From Methyloceanibacter caenitepidi (GTDB lineage Bacteria; Pseudomonadota; Alphaproteobacteria; Rhizobiales; Methyloligellaceae), in contig NZ_AP014648.1 of assembly GCF_000828475.1 (NCBI RefSeq), positions 1,798,001 through 1,862,000 of the forward strand: a stretch of DNA of 64,000 bases, written 5' to 3'. This document shows positions 9,441 through 19,950 of this stretch, in pieces. Positions within the stretch are counted from its first letter, which is position 1. Each line of letters opens with the position of its first letter. Under the pieces are notes generated by a model. The model ran no database searches, had not been told where the DNA came from, and saw only the letters and a list, made by a program, of their open reading frames with translations. Made by a program: the position numbers and the translations under genes.

Positions 9441-10053
9441 CGCGACAGCCCAAGCTGGCCATTTCGAATCAGTTGGGGCTCGAATGCCCCGGCCTTAAAG
9501 CTGTGGAAATTTTCCGCGTTCGAGACCGTCCGAAGAGCAGGGCAGGCCGTTTTTTGACATGCGGGCCCAAGCGATTCGGGTTGGCGTAGTCGAAGGGATG
9601 TCCGTCGTCTGTGCTTTTCCCAAGACAGCGCCCCCCGGATCGAGCGGACGCAGCTGAAGGGAACGAGGGAGTGGCCATGCGAAGTGTGTTTCGATAATAC
9701 GCAGCATACGGAGCAGTTTGTGCTTCGCGGATTGCGATGCGTTGGTGCAAACTACGGCGCCGGCAGCCGGCGAAGAAGGCGGGGTGCGGCCACGCGTGTC
9801 GATGCCGAAGGCCAAAAAAGCATCAGTCCGTAGACAGAGTATTGCCTGGCTTTTTTGACCGGCGGGTCCCTGCAGACGGTCCGTGAGGAGACGTTCCGAG
9901 TTTGCACTGCGCCGCTACATCGAAGGCGCTGAGCGGCTGCGGGCACGGGCGGCCAGGCTTCAAGGGCCTGGTTGCCAACATATTGATTTCACGCAATAAA
10001 AAAGGCGCGGGGAGCGTTGCTCCCGCGCCTTTTTGCGAAGCCGTTGCGAAAGG
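9441..10053. other. 613-bp spacer without a supported gene
   Basis: Only weak overlapping frames occur here (for example 9495-9815 on the minus strand). They show no recognisable domain, no good ribosome-binding site and no consistent codon pattern. I see no tRNA or repeat. The right end carries the terminator of the H1-like gene. The rest may be eroded sequence or leader/trailer sequence. Confidence 0.5.
9997..10034 (-). terminator. Rho-independent terminator of the H1-like gene
   Basis: A nearly perfect inverted repeat, GGCGCGGG at 10004-10011 pairing with CCCGCGCC at 10022-10029, sits between an A-run on the left and a T-run on the right. On the minus strand it is a strong GC hairpin followed by at least six T, 20 bp after the H1-like stop. 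The flanking A/T symmetry means it could work in both directions. Confidence 0.88.
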
Positions 10054-10380
10054 CTAGGCCCTTTTGGCAGCCCTCTTTTTCGCAGGCGCCTTCTTCTTGG
10101 CCGCCCGCTTCTTCGCAGGTGCTTTCTTCTTCGCAGGCCGCTTCTTTGCGGCTGTGGTCTTGCGGGCGGTCTTCTTCTTCGCCGGCGCCTTCTTCTTGGC
10201 GGCCCGCTTCTTCGCAGGCGCCTTCTTCTTCACAACCCGCTTCTTTGCGGCCGTGGTCTTGCGTACGGTTTTCTTCTTCGCCGGCGCGCGCTTCTTGGCG
10301 ACGGTCTTTTTCTTGGCGACGGTTTTCCGCTTGGCCGGCGCCTTCTTCTTCGTTGCGGTCTTCTTCTTCGCTACTGCCAT
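10054..10380 (-). CDS. Histone H1-like Lys/Ala/Pro-rich DNA-binding protein
   Basis: 108 aa made almost only of Lys, Ala, Pro, Arg, Thr and Val. It consists of degenerate repeats of KKKAPAKKRAA and KKTARKTTAAKKR type, with no globular domain. This matches bacterial H1-like nucleoid proteins such as the AlgP/Hc1-type tails, which bind DNA by charge. The repeats make the DNA itself repetitive, with CTTCTT/GCC-rich units on the plus strand. A strong terminator follows directly. The role in this organism, such as nucleoid compaction, is inferred. Confidence 0.85.
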   Translation of the reverse strand: MAVAKKKTATKKKAPAKRKTVAKKKTVAKKRAPAKKKTVRKTTAAKKRVVKKKAPAKKRAAKKKAPAKKKTARKTTAAKKRPAKKKAPAKKRAAKKKAPAKKRAAKRA

Positions 10381-10436
10381 TTCTATGTCCCTTCCTATCG
10401 GGTGGCTGGCTAATCGGATGACTCTAAAACTACACC

Positions 10437-13400
10437 CTAACTACACCCGCTCGTCGATCCGCACGTATCGCATTTCAGACACGTCCCGTTTCGGACGAGG
10501 GTAAAGTTGCCGCATTCTCCACATGCTTCCCCTTCATAACCCTTAACGCGCGCTTCGGCGACGAGCGCCGAGGCACCGCGTTGGGCTAGGGCCTCGACAG
10601 CCAGCGCCACATGTTCCGCCGTGCTCGAAGGAGTCGTGTCGAGCGAGGCGGTGGTACGGCCAGCCGTATCGCTTTGCGACTCTTCCTCATCGTCTTCGTT
10701 CAGAGCTTGCACCCGCGCCGTCGCGGATTGCGCGTCGCCGATGGCAGGTGCGGTGCGCTCGCCGAGCCGTCCCCGCGTGAAGCCGGGGGACACGAGCATT
10801 TCGGTGAGCGTCTGGCCATGGCTTGCATCGCCCGACCCGACCGTGGTGCTGCCAATCTCGTTGGGATCGACATGGGCCAGTTCGAAACGCCCTAGATAGG
10901 ACACGGCCAATTCCCGGAAGAGATAGTCGAGAATGGACGTGGCGTTCTTGATCGCCTCGTTGCCCCGCACCGGACCTGCCGGTTCGAAGCGCGTGAACGT
11001 GAAGGCGTCGACGAACTCCTCGAGCGGGACGCCGTATTGCAGACCAACCGACACCGCGATGGCGAAGTTGTTCATCAGCGACCGGAAGGCGGCGCCTTCC
11101 TTGTGCATGTCGATGAATATCTCGCCCAGGCGCCCGTCATCGTATTCGCCGGTCCGCAAGTAGACCTTGTGACCGCCGACCATGGCTTTCTGGGTATAGC
11201 CCTTGCGGCGATCCGGCAGACGCTCGCGTTCCGCGGAGGCACGCACCCTTTCGATCACCCGCTCGACGATCCTTTCCGTCACGACGGTGGCGCGCTGGAC
11301 CGCGGGTTGATCGGACGCGACCGCCGCCAGCACCTCCTCCTGCTCGTCTTCGTCGTCGGCCAGGAGCTGCGCATTCAGCGGCTGCGAGAGCTTGGAGCCG
11401 TCGCGATACAGGGCGTTCGCCTTCAAGGCGAGACGCCAAGACAGGAGATAGGCCGCCTTGCAGTCCTCGACGGTGGCCTCGTTCGGCATGTTGATGGTCT
11501 TGGAGATGGCGCCGGAGATGAAGGGCTGCGCCGCCGCCATCATCCGGATGTGGCTCTCCACGGAAAGGAAGCGCGTGCCCTTGCGCCCGCAAGGCGACGC
11601 GCAATCGAACACCGGCAGATGCGCGGGGTCGAGGCCGGGCGCGCCTTCGAGGGTCATGGCACCGCAGGCATATTCGTTCGCGGCGTCGATATCGGCCTTG
11701 GAGAAGCCGATTTCGGCCAAGAGGTCCGGTTGCTCGAGCTGATTTGCCGATAGCCCCAAAACGTCCGTGCAGAACGCCTCACCAAGCGTCCATTTGTTGA
11801 AGACAAACTTGATATCGAACGCGGTTGGCAAAGCCTTCTCTATGATATCCAGCTTGTCGGGCGTGAAGCCCTTGTCCGCGAGGGTTTCGAGATTGACCCC
11901 GGGGGCGCCGTCGAGCGACCCGCGGCCCACCGCATAGTCGATGATCTGCTTGATCTCGGCCTCCTCATAGCCAAGCGCTTCCAGCGCCTGGGGCACCATG
12001 CGGTTGATGATCTTGAAGTGACCGCCGCCGGCAAGCTTCTTGAACTTCACCAGGGCGAAGTCCGGCTCGATACCGGTCGTGTCGCAGTCCATGACAAGCC
12101 CGATCGTGCCCGTGGGCGCGATAACGGTCGCTTGCGCGTTGCGGTAGCCGTATTGCCGTCCAAGCTCCAGCGCCTGGTCCCAGGCCCGCATGGCGTGGGT
12201 CAAGAGCGTCGGATCGGGGCAGGCGGCATGATCGAGCGGCACCGGCGGTGTCGACAATTCCTCGTAGCCGTGCTGCTCGCCCCGCGAGGCCCGTGCATGG
12301 TTGCGGATGACCCGCAGCATGTGCTCGCGGTTCGCGTCAAAGCCGGGGAAGGCGCCGAGCTCGCGCGCCATCTCCGCACTCGTTGCGTAGGACACGCCGG
12401 TCATGATCGCCGTCAGCGCGCCGCCAAGGGCGCGGCCTTCGTCGCTGTCATAGGGAATGCCTGAAGCCATCAGGAGGCCGCCGATATTGGCGTAGCCAAG
12501 TCCCAGCGTCCGGTACTCGTAGGACAGCTGTGCGATCTGACGCGAGGGGAACTGCGCCATGGTGACGGCGATCTCCAGCACGACGGTCCATAGACGGATC
12601 GCGTGCTCGTAACCCTCGACATCGAAGCTGCCGTCCTTCGCCCGGAACGCCATCAGGTTGAGCGAGGCGAGATTGCAGGCCGTGTCGTCCAGGAACATGT
12701 ACTCCGAACACGGATTGGAGGCATTGATCGGGCCTGCGCTGGGGCAGGTGTGCCAATCGTTGATCGTGGTGTGGAACTGGATGCCGGGATCGGCGCAGGA
12801 CCACGCCGCGTAGCCCACCTGGTCCCAAAGATCGCGGGCCTTGACCGTCTTCGCCACCCCGCCGTTCTTCCGCAGGATCAGATCCCAGTCGCCGTCTTCC
12901 TCGACGGCCGTCAGGAATTCATCGGTGACGCGCACGGAGTTGTTCGAGTTCTGCCCCGCGACCGTGCGGTAAGCTTCCGAGTCCCAATCCGTGTCGTAGA
13001 TGGGGATCTCGATCGAGGTGTAGCCCTGGCGCGCGAACTGAATGACGCGCCGGATCATGCTGTCCGGCACCTTCGCCTTGCGCGCCGCCTTGACCTCGCG
13101 CTTCAGCGCCGGGTTCTGCTTGGGATCGAAGCAGCCGTCATTGTCGCTGTCGCAGTTCACGCAAGCCCGCAGCACCGCGTTCAGACGGTCCGACAGAACT
13201 TTCGAGCCGGTGACGAGCGCCGCCACCTTCTGTTCTTCCAGGACCTTCCAATTGATGTAGGCCTCGATATCCGGGTGATCCATGTCGACCACCACCATTT
13301 TGGCCGCCCGGCGCGTCGTGCCGCCGGACTTGATTGCGCCGGCCGCCCGGTCGCCGATCTTCAGGAAGCTCATTAGGCCGGAGGACTTGCCGCCGCCCGA

Positions 13401-14135
13401 CAGGGGCTCGTTCTCGCCGCGCAGCGACGAGAAATTGGTGCCCGTGCCCGAGCCGTATTTGAACAGGCGCGCCTCGCGCACCCACAGATCCATGATGCCG
13501 TTCTCGTTGACGAGGTCGTCTTCGATCGACTGGATGAAGCAGGCGTGGGGCTGGGGATGCTCGTAGGCGGATTCCGAGGCCTTCAGGATGCCGGTCTCGA
13601 AGTCCACATAGTAATGACCCTGGCTCGGGCCATCGATGCCGTAGGCCCAGTGCAGGCCCGTGTTGAACCATTGCGGGCTGTTGGGCGCGCCCATCTGCTT
13701 CGCGAGCATGTAGCGCATCTCGTCGAAGAAGGCCTCGGCGTCGTCTTCGGACGAGAAATAGCCGCCCTTCCAGCCCCAATAGGTCCAGGTACCGGCCAAG
13801 CGGTCGAAGACCTGCCGCGCGTCGGTCTCGCTGCCGAACCGCTCGGCCTCAGGCAGCGTCTCCAACGCATCCATATCGGGCACGGAGCGCCACAGCCAAG
13901 AGGGGACAGAATTCTCTTCGACGCGCTTTAGCTTCGCCGCGACACCGGCTTTGCGGAAATATTTCTGAGCCAGAATGTCAGCCGCGACCTGGCTCCAATG
14001 GGTCGGTACCGAGAAGCTCTCGAGAGCGAACACCACCGATCCGTCCGGGTTCTTGATCTCGCTCGCACTCTCGCGAAACGCGATACCGGTGTAGGGAGAT
14101 TGCCCCCGCTCTGTAAAACGTCGTTGAATCCGCAT
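10437..14135 (-). CDS. nrdJ: Vitamin B12-dependent ribonucleotide reductase (class II)
   Basis: 1232 aa, typical of the large alphaproteobacterial NrdJ. It reduces ribonucleotides using adenosylcobalamin as radical generator. Visible motifs include [11 protein letters not shown], a redox Cys in [25 protein letters not shown], the active-site [20 protein letters not shown] block, and [20 protein letters not shown]. The C-terminal tail holds a Cys-rich metal-binding segment ([24 protein letters not shown]). No class I genes (nrdA/B) are in the window. The gene is monocistronic; the H1-like gene lies 56 bp downstream. I looked for a cobalamin riboswitch in the leader and did not see one. Confidence 0.97.
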   Translation of the reverse strand: MRIQRRFTERGQSPYTGIAFRESASEIKNPDGSVVFALESFSVPTHWSQVAADILAQKYFRKAGVAAKLKRVEENSVPSWLWRSVPDMDALETLPEAERFGSETDARQVFDRLAGTWTYWGWKGGYFSSEDDAEAFFDEMRYMLAKQMGAPNSPQWFNTGLHWAYGIDGPSQGHYYVDFETGILKASESAYEHPQPHACFIQSIEDDLVNENGIMDLWVREARLFKYGSGTGTNFSSLRGENEPLSGGGKSSGLMSFLKIGDRAAGAIKSGGTTRRAAKMVVVDMDHPDIEAYINWKVLEEQKVAALVTGSKVLSDRLNAVLRACVNCDSDNDGCFDPKQNPALKREVKAARKAKVPDSMIRRVIQFARQGYTSIEIPIYDTDWDSEAYRTVAGQNSNNSVRVTDEFLTAVEEDGDWDLILRKNGGVAKTVKARDLWDQVGYAAWSCADPGIQFHTTINDWHTCPSAGPINASNPCSEYMFLDDTACNLASLNLMAFRAKDGSFDVEGYEHAIRLWTVVLEIAVTMAQFPSRQIAQLSYEYRTLGLGYANIGGLLMASGIPYDSDEGRALGGALTAIMTGVSYATSAEMARELGAFPGFDANREHMLRVIRNHARASRGEQHGYEELSTPPVPLDHAACPDPTLLTHAMRAWDQALELGRQYGYRNAQATVIAPTGTIGLVMDCDTTGIEPDFALVKFKKLAGGGHFKIINRMVPQALEALGYEEAEIKQIIDYAVGRGSLDGAPGVNLETLADKGFTPDKLDIIEKALPTAFDIKFVFNKWTLGEAFCTDVLGLSANQLEQPDLLAEIGFSKADIDAANEYACGAMTLEGAPGLDPAHLPVFDCASPCGRKGTRFLSVESHIRMMAAAQPFISGAISKTINMPNEATVEDCKAAYLLSWRLALKANALYRDGSKLSQPLNAQLLADDEDEQEEVLAAVASDQPAVQRATVVTERIVERVIERVRASAERERLPDRRKGYTQKAMVGGHKVYLRTGEYDDGRLGEIFIDMHKEGAAFRSLMNNFAIAVSVGLQYGVPLEEFVDAFTFTRFEPAGPVRGNEAIKNATSILDYLFRELAVSYLGRFELAHVDPNEIGSTTVGSGDASHGQTLTEMLVSPGFTRGRLGERTAPAIGDAQSATARVQALNEDDEEESQSDTAGRTTASLDTTPSSTAEHVALAVEALAQRGASALVAEARVKGYEGEACGECGNFTLVRNGTCLKCDTCGSTSGCS

Positions 14136-14602
14136 CTTAACTCATGCCCCTTTCGTGAATTTCGGCCCCAAATCGTGCATTCAGTGCGAACTTTCAGACT
14201 GATCCGATTCGAAGGCACCCTCAACCGCCAGCATCAACATCTTGAGGTCTAGAGGCTAAAATATACTAAACCCTGTGTGTGGGGGGATGCAAAGAATGTG
14301 GATAGCCGGTGGATGAGCTGCAAGCGCGGGCAGGGAAAACCGCCACAAATCCGTCATTTGGCGCTTGGTTATCGGCCGGGCGCCGACTCGGCGCCCGCGT
14401 CTTGTACCAGTGCATAACGTGTTGACGGCGACACGACATATGGGGGTGGGGCGGTGGCCGCTGGGCAGAGCAGGGTACGAATGTCCTGCGCGCGCGGCCC
14501 TTCGTCCGCTGGACAGGGGGCCTGCAGGCGGGCCATAGTCGCTTATAGCGCACTGCACAAATTCGCGGCTGAGACGTGCGCATCCAACGGTGAAGGCTGA
14601 CG
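14136..14602. promoter_or_regulatory. nrdJ leader / divergent intergenic region
   Basis: 467 bases without a supported gene, between nrdJ (minus) and the NDUFA12-like gene (plus). Notable elements are an AT-rich block around 14260-14275 (TAAAATATACTAAA), a DnaA-box-like TGTGGATAG at 14297-14305 (one mismatch to TGTGGATAA), and a GC stem-loop at 14377-14397. No B12-box and no NrdR pair is apparent. Confidence 0.45.
14377..14397. repeat. Perfect 9-bp inverted repeat (stem-loop)
   Basis: CGGGCGCCG and CGGCGCCCG separated by ACT form a very stable hairpin in the nrdJ/NDUFA12 intergenic region. No T-run follows on either strand, so it is not a classical terminator. Its function is unknown. Confidence 0.6.
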
Positions 14603-14986
14603 ATGGGACTCTTCAGTGACTTGTTTACCTGGTGGCACGGCGACACGCTGGGGACGCGTCTCTACACGTGGCGTAAGGGCGAGCGCGTCGGCGAAGACGG
14701 GCTCGGCAACGTCTACTACAAGGAGCGGAACGGCACGCGCCGCTGGGTGATCTACAAGACCATCTCCGAGGCCTCGCTGATCCCGCCGGAATGGCACGCC
14801 TGGATTCACTTCATCACCGACGAGCCACCCACGGACGAGGACTACACGCCGCGGCCATGGGAGGAGGCGCACCGGCCCAACCTAACCGGTACGTACGAGG
14901 CCTACCGGCCGCCGGGCTCGGTCATGCGCCCGCGTGTGCAGGAGCAGCCGTTGGATTACGAGCCCTGGTCGCCGGAATCCTCGTAA
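14603..14986 (+). CDS. NDUFA12 family (complex I accessory subunit) protein
   Basis: 127 aa. The N-terminal pattern FTWWHGDTLGTRLYTW, GEDGLGNVYY and RRWVIYK, followed by PPEWHAWIHF and the tail motif YRPPGS, is typical of the B17.2/NDUFA12 family. Alphaproteobacteria share this supernumerary subunit of NADH:ubiquinone oxidoreductase with mitochondria. It sits at the membrane-associated complex I arm and is not encoded with the nuo operon. It precedes a methyltransferase gene by 21 bp. Confidence 0.93.
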   Translation: MGLFSDLFTWWHGDTLGTRLYTWRKGERVGEDGLGNVYYKERNGTRRWVIYKTISEASLIPPEWHAWIHFITDEPPTDEDYTPRPWEEAHRPNLTGTYEAYRPPGSVMRPRVQEQPLDYEPWSPESS

Positions 14987-15007
14987 GGCAATCCTCGAAG
15001 ACAAATA

Positions 15008-15808
15008 ATGCTCGGACCCATATCGGAATCCCTGGGGGCTCATACGGGCCCCCGCATGCTCCAACGCTGGTCTGCCTCCGACTTTGCGAAGAACGGGCAG
15101 TTCATCCAGGACATGGCAGGTCCCATTTTCGCGCTGCTCGCGCCCAAGCCGGGTGAGCGGATCCTGGATTTGGGCTGCGGCGACGGCACGCTGACGGCGG
15201 AAATCGAGGCCGCGGGAGCCGACGTCATCGGGCTGGACGTCAGCGCCGAGCTGCTGGCCGTCGCCCGCATGAAAGGCCTCTCGGTCAAGCGTGCCGATGC
15301 CCATGACCTCGACTACGTTCAAGAATTCGATGCGGTGTTCTCCAATGCTGCGTTGCATTGGATGCAAGACCCGGCCCTCGTGATAGACGGAGTGGCGCGG
15401 GCGCTCCGGCCAGGCGGCCGGTTCGTCGGAGAGCTGGGCGGTCACGGCAACATTGCCGCCATCGCCACGGCCTTGCGCGCTGTGGTCAAGGCGCGCGGCG
15501 GCGATCCGGCGCAGGCGGTGCCGTGGTATTTCCCCACGATGGAGGAGTTTGGCGCATTACTCTCCGGCCATGGATTCGTCGTCCGTGAAATGGCGCTCGT
15601 GCCGCGGTCTACTCCCCTCAAGGGGGACATGCATGGCTGGCTCGGGACGTTCTGCCGCTTCTTCTTCGACCGTTTCGAAGAGCCGGAGCGCAGCCATGTC
15701 CTTGAGGAGGCGCTGGATCTCCTCAGACCCTCGCTTTGCGACACGCAAGGCCGCTGGACGGTGAATCACATCCGGCTTCGCTTCAGCGCGGAGCGTGGTC
15801 CGAGTTAA
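15008..15808 (+). CDS. Class I SAM-dependent methyltransferase
   Basis: 266 aa from 15008; a start at 15056 (MLQRWSASDFAKNG) would match the usual N-terminus of the family better and give 250 aa. SAM-binding motif I is ILDLGCGDGTLTAEI and the acidic motif II is VIGLDVSAELL. VFSNAALHWMQDP resembles trans-aconitate-methyltransferase-like proteins. The substrate is unknown. It follows the NDUFA12 gene closely and may be cotranscribed. An assembly-factor role such as that of NDUFAF5 is possible given the neighbour, but the sequence does not prove it. Confidence 0.85.
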   Translation: MLGPISESLGAHTGPRMLQRWSASDFAKNGQFIQDMAGPIFALLAPKPGERILDLGCGDGTLTAEIEAAGADVIGLDVSAELLAVARMKGLSVKRADAHDLDYVQEFDAVFSNAALHWMQDPALVIDGVARALRPGGRFVGELGGHGNIAAIATALRAVVKARGGDPAQAVPWYFPTMEEFGALLSGHGFVVREMALVPRSTPLKGDMHGWLGTFCRFFFDRFEEPERSHVLEEALDLLRPSLCDTQGRWTVNHIRLRFSAERGPS

Positions 15809-15957
15809 TAAACGCCTAGGAAAGCTGGGGCATCTATGTCACACCGTTGCCTCAATGATCGCCCACGCGTGTCATGAGTAGCGGGGTCGCTCCCGCCGGA
15901 GTGACTTGCTTAGGAGCGTCACTGGTCGCGATCCTGGGGGCGGAAGCGAGCGAAGAG

Positions 15958-16557
15958 ATGGGCATCTACGGGAGCAATAGGGGACAGCGATTGGCCGGCC
16001 GCGCCGCTTTGGCCGCGCTTGCAGCCGTTGCATTTGCTCTCTCCGCAGGCACCGCTGCCGCCGAGCCCATCGAGAACGCGACGGCTGTCTTCGCGGCCTT
16101 GGACAAGGTGACAGGCCGCATCCAGCATCTCGAGATTCCGATCGATCAGACCGTCGAGTTCGGTGCTCTCAAGGTCACGCCACGCATCTGCAATTCACGC
16201 CCGCTCACCGAGAAGCCCGACACGGCGTCCTTCGTCGAAGTGGACGAGGTGAAGCTCACAGGCGAACAGCAGCGCATCTTCACCGGCTGGATGTTCGCCG
16301 AAAGCCCAGGGCTTCACGCGGTAGAGCACCCTGTGTTCGATGTCTGGCTGACAAAGTGCAAGGATCCAATCGGCGGTCCGCCGCCCGAAAGCGCGGAGAC
16401 CGAGACCGAAGAGGCACCAGACGAAGCCGCCGCCGCGGAACCGGCGCCCGCGCCGGCCCCGCCGCCTGCGGCGGCTCCGCCCGCAGCGGCTCCGCCGGCG
16501 CGTCCCGCTCCGCAGCGACGCCAGCAACAGCCCATTCTTCCCTGGCTGCAGCGTTAG
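15958..16557 (+). CDS. Exported DUF2155-domain protein
   Basis: 199 aa from the ATG at 15958 (MGIYGSNRG), which has GCGAAGAG directly upstream. The frame is open from 15874 but the extra residues look non-coding. A signal peptide covers residues ~13-36 (ALAALAAVAFALSAGTAAA). DUF2155 follows: VFAALDKVTGRIQHLEIP, LKVTPRICNSRP, FTGWMFAESPGLHAVEHP, DVWLTKCKD. An acidic then Pro/Ala-rich linker leads to the terminal motif PILPWLQR. DUF2155 function is unknown. The gene is convergent with aat. Confidence 0.9.
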   Translation: MGIYGSNRGQRLAGRAALAALAAVAFALSAGTAAAEPIENATAVFAALDKVTGRIQHLEIPIDQTVEFGALKVTPRICNSRPLTEKPDTASFVEVDEVKLTGEQQRIFTGWMFAESPGLHAVEHPVFDVWLTKCKDPIGGPPPESAETETEEAPDEAAAAEPAPAPAPPPAAAPPAAAPPARPAPQRRQQQPILPWLQR

Positions 16558-16649
16558 CTTGGCTACAGCGCGGAGGACCGCGCGAGCGATACCCTCTTAG
16601 ACACCAACTGTGAAAAGTCTCGGCGTTTCGGCGTGGGGCACCCTGATGA

Positions 16650-17372
16650 CTACGGTGTTCCGTTGACCAGTTGCAGCACCTCAGCCGGATCCGCATCGGC
16701 GGGAAGCGCGGCAAACGAAGCTGCGGCTATGTCCCCGCCATCGACGCGCCCGTCGGTGCCGCTACTGCTCTGGCCGCCGTCCAAGGCGTCTTCCAATAGC
16801 TGCTGAAAAGCCTGCCGGCTGATCTCGATGGCACCGAACTGGGCGAGGTGATCGGTGATGAACTGCGTGTCCAGCAGGGTGAAGCCGCCATACTTGAGGC
16901 GCGCGACGAGGTATACGAGTGCAATCTTGCTGGTGTCCCGTGCCCGGGAAAACATGCTTTCGCCGAAGAAAGCCCGGCCGAGATGGACGCCGTAGAGCCC
17001 GCCCGTCAGTGCGTCGTCCTGCCAGATCTCGACCGTGTGACAATGGCCGAGAGCGAAAAGCTCCCCATAGAGGCTGCGGATGCGGCTGTTGATCCAGGTG
17101 CTCCGGCGGCCCGCGCTCGGCTCGGCGCAGCCGTCGATGACCGCTTCGAAGTCGTTGTCGATCCTAACGTCGTAGCCGCCACGGCGGATTGTCTTGGCAA
17201 GGCTCCTTGAGACGTGGACCGCGTCCAGAGGTAGGACGCCCCGGCGCTCGGGCTCGATCCAATAGAGCGCGTTGTTGTCCGCGCTTTCCGCCATCGGGAA
17301 AATGCCGCACGAGTACGCTTTCAGCAAAACCTGCGGTGTGATCTCGATGGTGACATCGTCGAGAGAAGTCAT
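16650..17372 (-). CDS. aat: Leucyl/phenylalanyl-tRNA--protein transferase
   Basis: 240 aa, normal length. It adds Leu or Phe to N-terminal Arg/Lys of proteins, creating N-degrons for ClpS/ClpAP. Family hallmarks are [46 protein letters not shown] (the GE.SMFS core) and [20 protein letters not shown]. It lies downstream of accC on the same strand (84 bp gap), so it may be the last gene of the aroQ-accB-accC transcript. Confidence 0.97.
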   Translation of the reverse strand: MTSLDDVTIEITPQVLLKAYSCGIFPMAESADNNALYWIEPERRGVLPLDAVHVSRSLAKTIRRGGYDVRIDNDFEAVIDGCAEPSAGRRSTWINSRIRSLYGELFALGHCHTVEIWQDDALTGGLYGVHLGRAFFGESMFSRARDTSKIALVYLVARLKYGGFTLLDTQFITDHLAQFGAIEISRQAFQQLLEDALDGGQSSSGTDGRVDGGDIAAASFAALPADADPAEVLQLVNGTP

Positions 17373-17456
17373 AACCCAAGACTCCTCGACGCGGATGCGT
17401 CTGGCAAGAGCCAGTTGAGCGGTGCCGTGTGGAGCGCCTGGTTTGCGGTAGGCGGG

Positions 17457-18806
17457 TTAGCGTTCGCCGTTCGGCGCCAAATGGTCTTCGAGCCAATGGA
17501 TATCGTAGTTGCCGTTGACGATGTCCGGCTCCTGGATGAGCGACGAGAACAAGGGAATGGTTGTCTCGATGCCATCGACGACGAATTCTCCCAAAGCCCG
17601 CTTGAGACGCATCAGGCACTCGTTGCGGTTACGAGCGTGCACGATGAGCTTTCCAATCAGACTGTCATAATACGGAGGGATCGTGTAGCCCGCATACGCG
17701 CCTGAATCGACCCGGACTCCGAGGCCTCCCGGGGGATGGAAATGGGTGATGGTGCCCGGCGAGGGCCGGAACGTGAGTGGGTTCTCCGCGTTGATGCGGC
17801 ACTCGATAGCATGGCCCTCGAAACGCACGTCTTCCTGCTGGATTGTCAGCGGGGCACCTGAGGCGGTCCGAATCTGTTCGATCACGAGATCCAGCCCCGT
17901 GACCATTTCGGTCACGGTGTGTTCCACCTGAAGCCGCGTGTTCATTTCGATGAAATAGAACTCGTTGTTCTCGTACAGGAACTCCACCGTGCCGACGCCG
18001 CGGTATTTCAGGTCGCGCATGGCTTTCGCCACGATCTCGCCGATCCGCACGCGTTCGCTTTCGTTCAGCGCGGGCGAGGGGGCCTCCTCCCAGAGCTTCT
18101 GGTGGCGCCGCTGAATGGAGCAATCGCGTTCGCCCAGATGAATTGCGTTGCCGTTGCCGTCGCCGAGCACCTGCACCTCGATGTGGCGCGGCTTGCCGAG
18201 ATATTTCTCGAGGTACACCGTATCGTCCCCGAAGGCCGCGCCGGCTTCCGTGCGGGCCGTGCTGAGGGCCGCCTCGAGTTCGTAGTCGAAATGCGCCAGC
18301 TTCATGCCGCGGCCGCCGCCGCCGGCGGATGCCTTCACCATCACCGGATACCCGATTTCCTCGGCCACGACTTTGGCGGTTGCGAAGTCGGAGATGGGGC
18401 CGTCCGATCCGGGCACGACCGGAATGCCCAGGGCCTTTGCCGTCTCCTTGGCTTTGATCTTGTCGCCCATGATCCGCACGTGCTCGGCGGTCGGACCGAT
18501 GAACGTGATGCCGTGCTCCTCGAGGATTTCGGCGAAACGGGCATTCTCGGCCAGAAAGCCGTAGCCGGGGTGTACGGCGTCGGCGCCTGTGATCTCGCAG
18601 GCTGCGACGATCGCGGGAATATTGAGATAGCTCTCCTTGGCCTGCGGCGGGCCTATACACACGCTTTCGTCCGCAAGCCGCACATGCATGGCGTGCGCGT
18701 CAGCCGTCGAGTGAACGGCGACGGTGGAGATTCCGAGTTCTTTGCAGGCCCGCTCGATACGAAGCGCGATCTCTCCCCGGTTGGCGATCAGGATTTTGTC
18801 GAACAT
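17457..18806 (-). CDS. accC: Biotin carboxylase subunit of acetyl-CoA carboxylase
   Basis: 449 aa, typical. It carboxylates biotin on AccB with ATP and bicarbonate, the first step of malonyl-CoA formation. It starts [17 protein letters not shown]. The ATP-grasp glycine loop is [12 protein letters not shown], and the catalytic region is [25 protein letters not shown] is also present. The start is 16 bp after the accB stop, giving the classical accB-accC pair. Confidence 0.98.
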   Translation of the reverse strand: MFDKILIANRGEIALRIERACKELGISTVAVHSTADAHAMHVRLADESVCIGPPQAKESYLNIPAIVAACEITGADAVHPGYGFLAENARFAEILEEHGITFIGPTAEHVRIMGDKIKAKETAKALGIPVVPGSDGPISDFATAKVVAEEIGYPVMVKASAGGGGRGMKLAHFDYELEAALSTARTEAGAAFGDDTVYLEKYLGKPRHIEVQVLGDGNGNAIHLGERDCSIQRRHQKLWEEAPSPALNESERVRIGEIVAKAMRDLKYRGVGTVEFLYENNEFYFIEMNTRLQVEHTVTEMVTGLDLVIEQIRTASGAPLTIQQEDVRFEGHAIECRINAENPLTFRPSPGTITHFHPPGGLGVRVDSGAYAGYTIPPYYDSLIGKLIVHARNRNECLMRLKRALGEFVVDGIETTIPLFSSLIQEPDIVNGNYDIHWLEDHLAPNGER

Positions 18807-18822
18807 TTCAGTCTGGCTGTTC

Positions 18823-19284
18823 CTACTCGATCACGACGAGGGGTTCGCCGAACTCGACCGGCTGTCCGTCCTCGACGAGAATTGCCGTGACCTTGCCAGA
18901 CTTAGGCGAGGGGATGTGGTTCATCGTCTTCATCGCTTCGATGATGACAAGCGTCTGCCCTGACTTCACCGTGCTGCCGATTTCGATGAAGGGTGCCGCT
19001 CCGGGCTCGGGAGAACGATAAGCGGTTCCCACCATGGGCGAGGAGACTGCGCCAGGATGGGCGCCGGCATCCTCCGATGGCGCGCGCCGCTTCGGTTCCG
19101 TGTGCTCCGCCGCGGCATGTGCCGGCGTCGGGGCGACGGCGGCCGCGGTCACGTTGACGTTGCGCGCGACACGGAAGCGGCGTCCCTCGATTTCAATCTC
19201 GATTTCCGTCAGGCTGGTTTCATCCAGAAGCGTGGCGAGCTCCCTGATGAGATCCGTATCGAGGCTTCCCCCGTCTTTTGTCAT
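18823..19284 (-). CDS. accB: Biotin carboxyl carrier protein of acetyl-CoA carboxylase
   Basis: 153 aa. An N-terminal helical region ([20 protein letters not shown]) is followed by an Ala/Pro-rich flexible linker and a C-terminal biotinyl domain. The biotinylated Lys is in [11 protein letters not shown] (EAMKxMN motif), about 40 residues from the end. It carries carboxybiotin between AccC and the AccAD carboxyltransferase. The gene is 27 bp downstream of aroQ and 16 bp upstream of accC. Confidence 0.97.
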   Translation of the reverse strand: MTKDGGSLDTDLIRELATLLDETSLTEIEIEIEGRRFRVARNVNVTAAAVAPTPAHAAAEHTEPKRRAPSEDAGAHPGAVSSPMVGTAYRSPEPGAAPFIEIGSTVKSGQTLVIIEAMKTMNHIPSPKSGKVTAILVEDGQPVEFGEPLVVIE

Positions 19285-19311
19285 TGGCGTCCTTTCATGG
19301 TCGTCGTCCCC

Positions 19312-19755
19312 TCAGGCATCTGAAATCGCGGAGGCCATTGCCTCGATCGCCAATTCATAGCCCAGGCCACCGAAGCCGCAGATTACCCCCTTCGCGGCCC
19401 CGGAAATATAGGATTGGTGGCGGAATGGCTCGCGCCTGAAGATATTCGATAGATGAACCTCGACAACGGGAATGTCGCAGGCAAGCAATGCATCGAGCAT
19501 GGCTATCGAGGTGTGCGAATAAGCGCCCGCGTTGACGATGAGACCCGCCCCATTGGCGCGGGCCTCCTGAATCCAGTCCACAAGCTCGCTCTCGGCGTTG
19601 CTCTGCCGAAACTCGACCGCAAGGCCCAGTGTACCGGCCTTTCGGATGCATCGCTGCTCGAGATCGGCCAGAGTCTCGGTCCCGTAGACCTCCGGTTCAC
19701 GAGTCCCCAGCAGGTTTAAGTTTGGGCCATTCAGAATGTAGATCGGCTTGGCCAT
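19312..19755 (-). CDS. aroQ: 3-dehydroquinate dehydratase, type II
   Basis: 147 aa, the normal size of the type II dodecameric enzyme of the shikimate pathway. Motifs: ILNGPNLNLLGTREPEVYG with the catalytic Tyr, RQSNAESELVDWI, IVNAGAYSHTSIAMLDAL, and VEVHLSNIFRREPFRHQSYIS with the catalytic His. It is the first gene of the aroQ-accB-accC arrangement, a gene order familiar in alphaproteobacteria. The 195-bp gap after the DsbA-like gene may hold its promoter. Confidence 0.97.
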   Translation of the reverse strand: MAKPIYILNGPNLNLLGTREPEVYGTETLADLEQRCIRKAGTLGLAVEFRQSNAESELVDWIQEARANGAGLIVNAGAYSHTSIAMLDALLACDIPVVEVHLSNIFRREPFRHQSYISGAAKGVICGFGGLGYELAIEAMASAISDA

Positions 19756-19950
19756 GGTGAATTCCCGGTAGGCGATCCAGGGCTGATACAGCCCCAGCCT
19801 GCAGAGTCAGACAGAGCCGCGCGTGAGACTGGCGAAGTGAAGTGCGGCAGCGGGCCGTTTATCAGCTTTTTTGAACTTGAGCAAAAACCGTTCTGTCCCG
19901 TATGGGCGCTCCCACGCACCGGGGATGGACAAACGGCTCCGATGCGGCAG

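Noticed and set aside
9800..9860. Short frame encoding MPKAKKASVRRQSIAWLF
   Set aside because: 18 codons, no ribosome-binding site and no context. Its basic character and C-terminal W are probably chance.
10064..10380. Repeated units that at first sight resemble a repeat array
   Set aside because: They are degenerate codon repeats of the Lys/Ala/Pro protein, of irregular spacing and without unique spacers, so not a CRISPR.
14136..14602. Possible cobalamin riboswitch before nrdJ
   Set aside because: No B12-box-like sequence or the expected conserved core was seen on the nrdJ strand.
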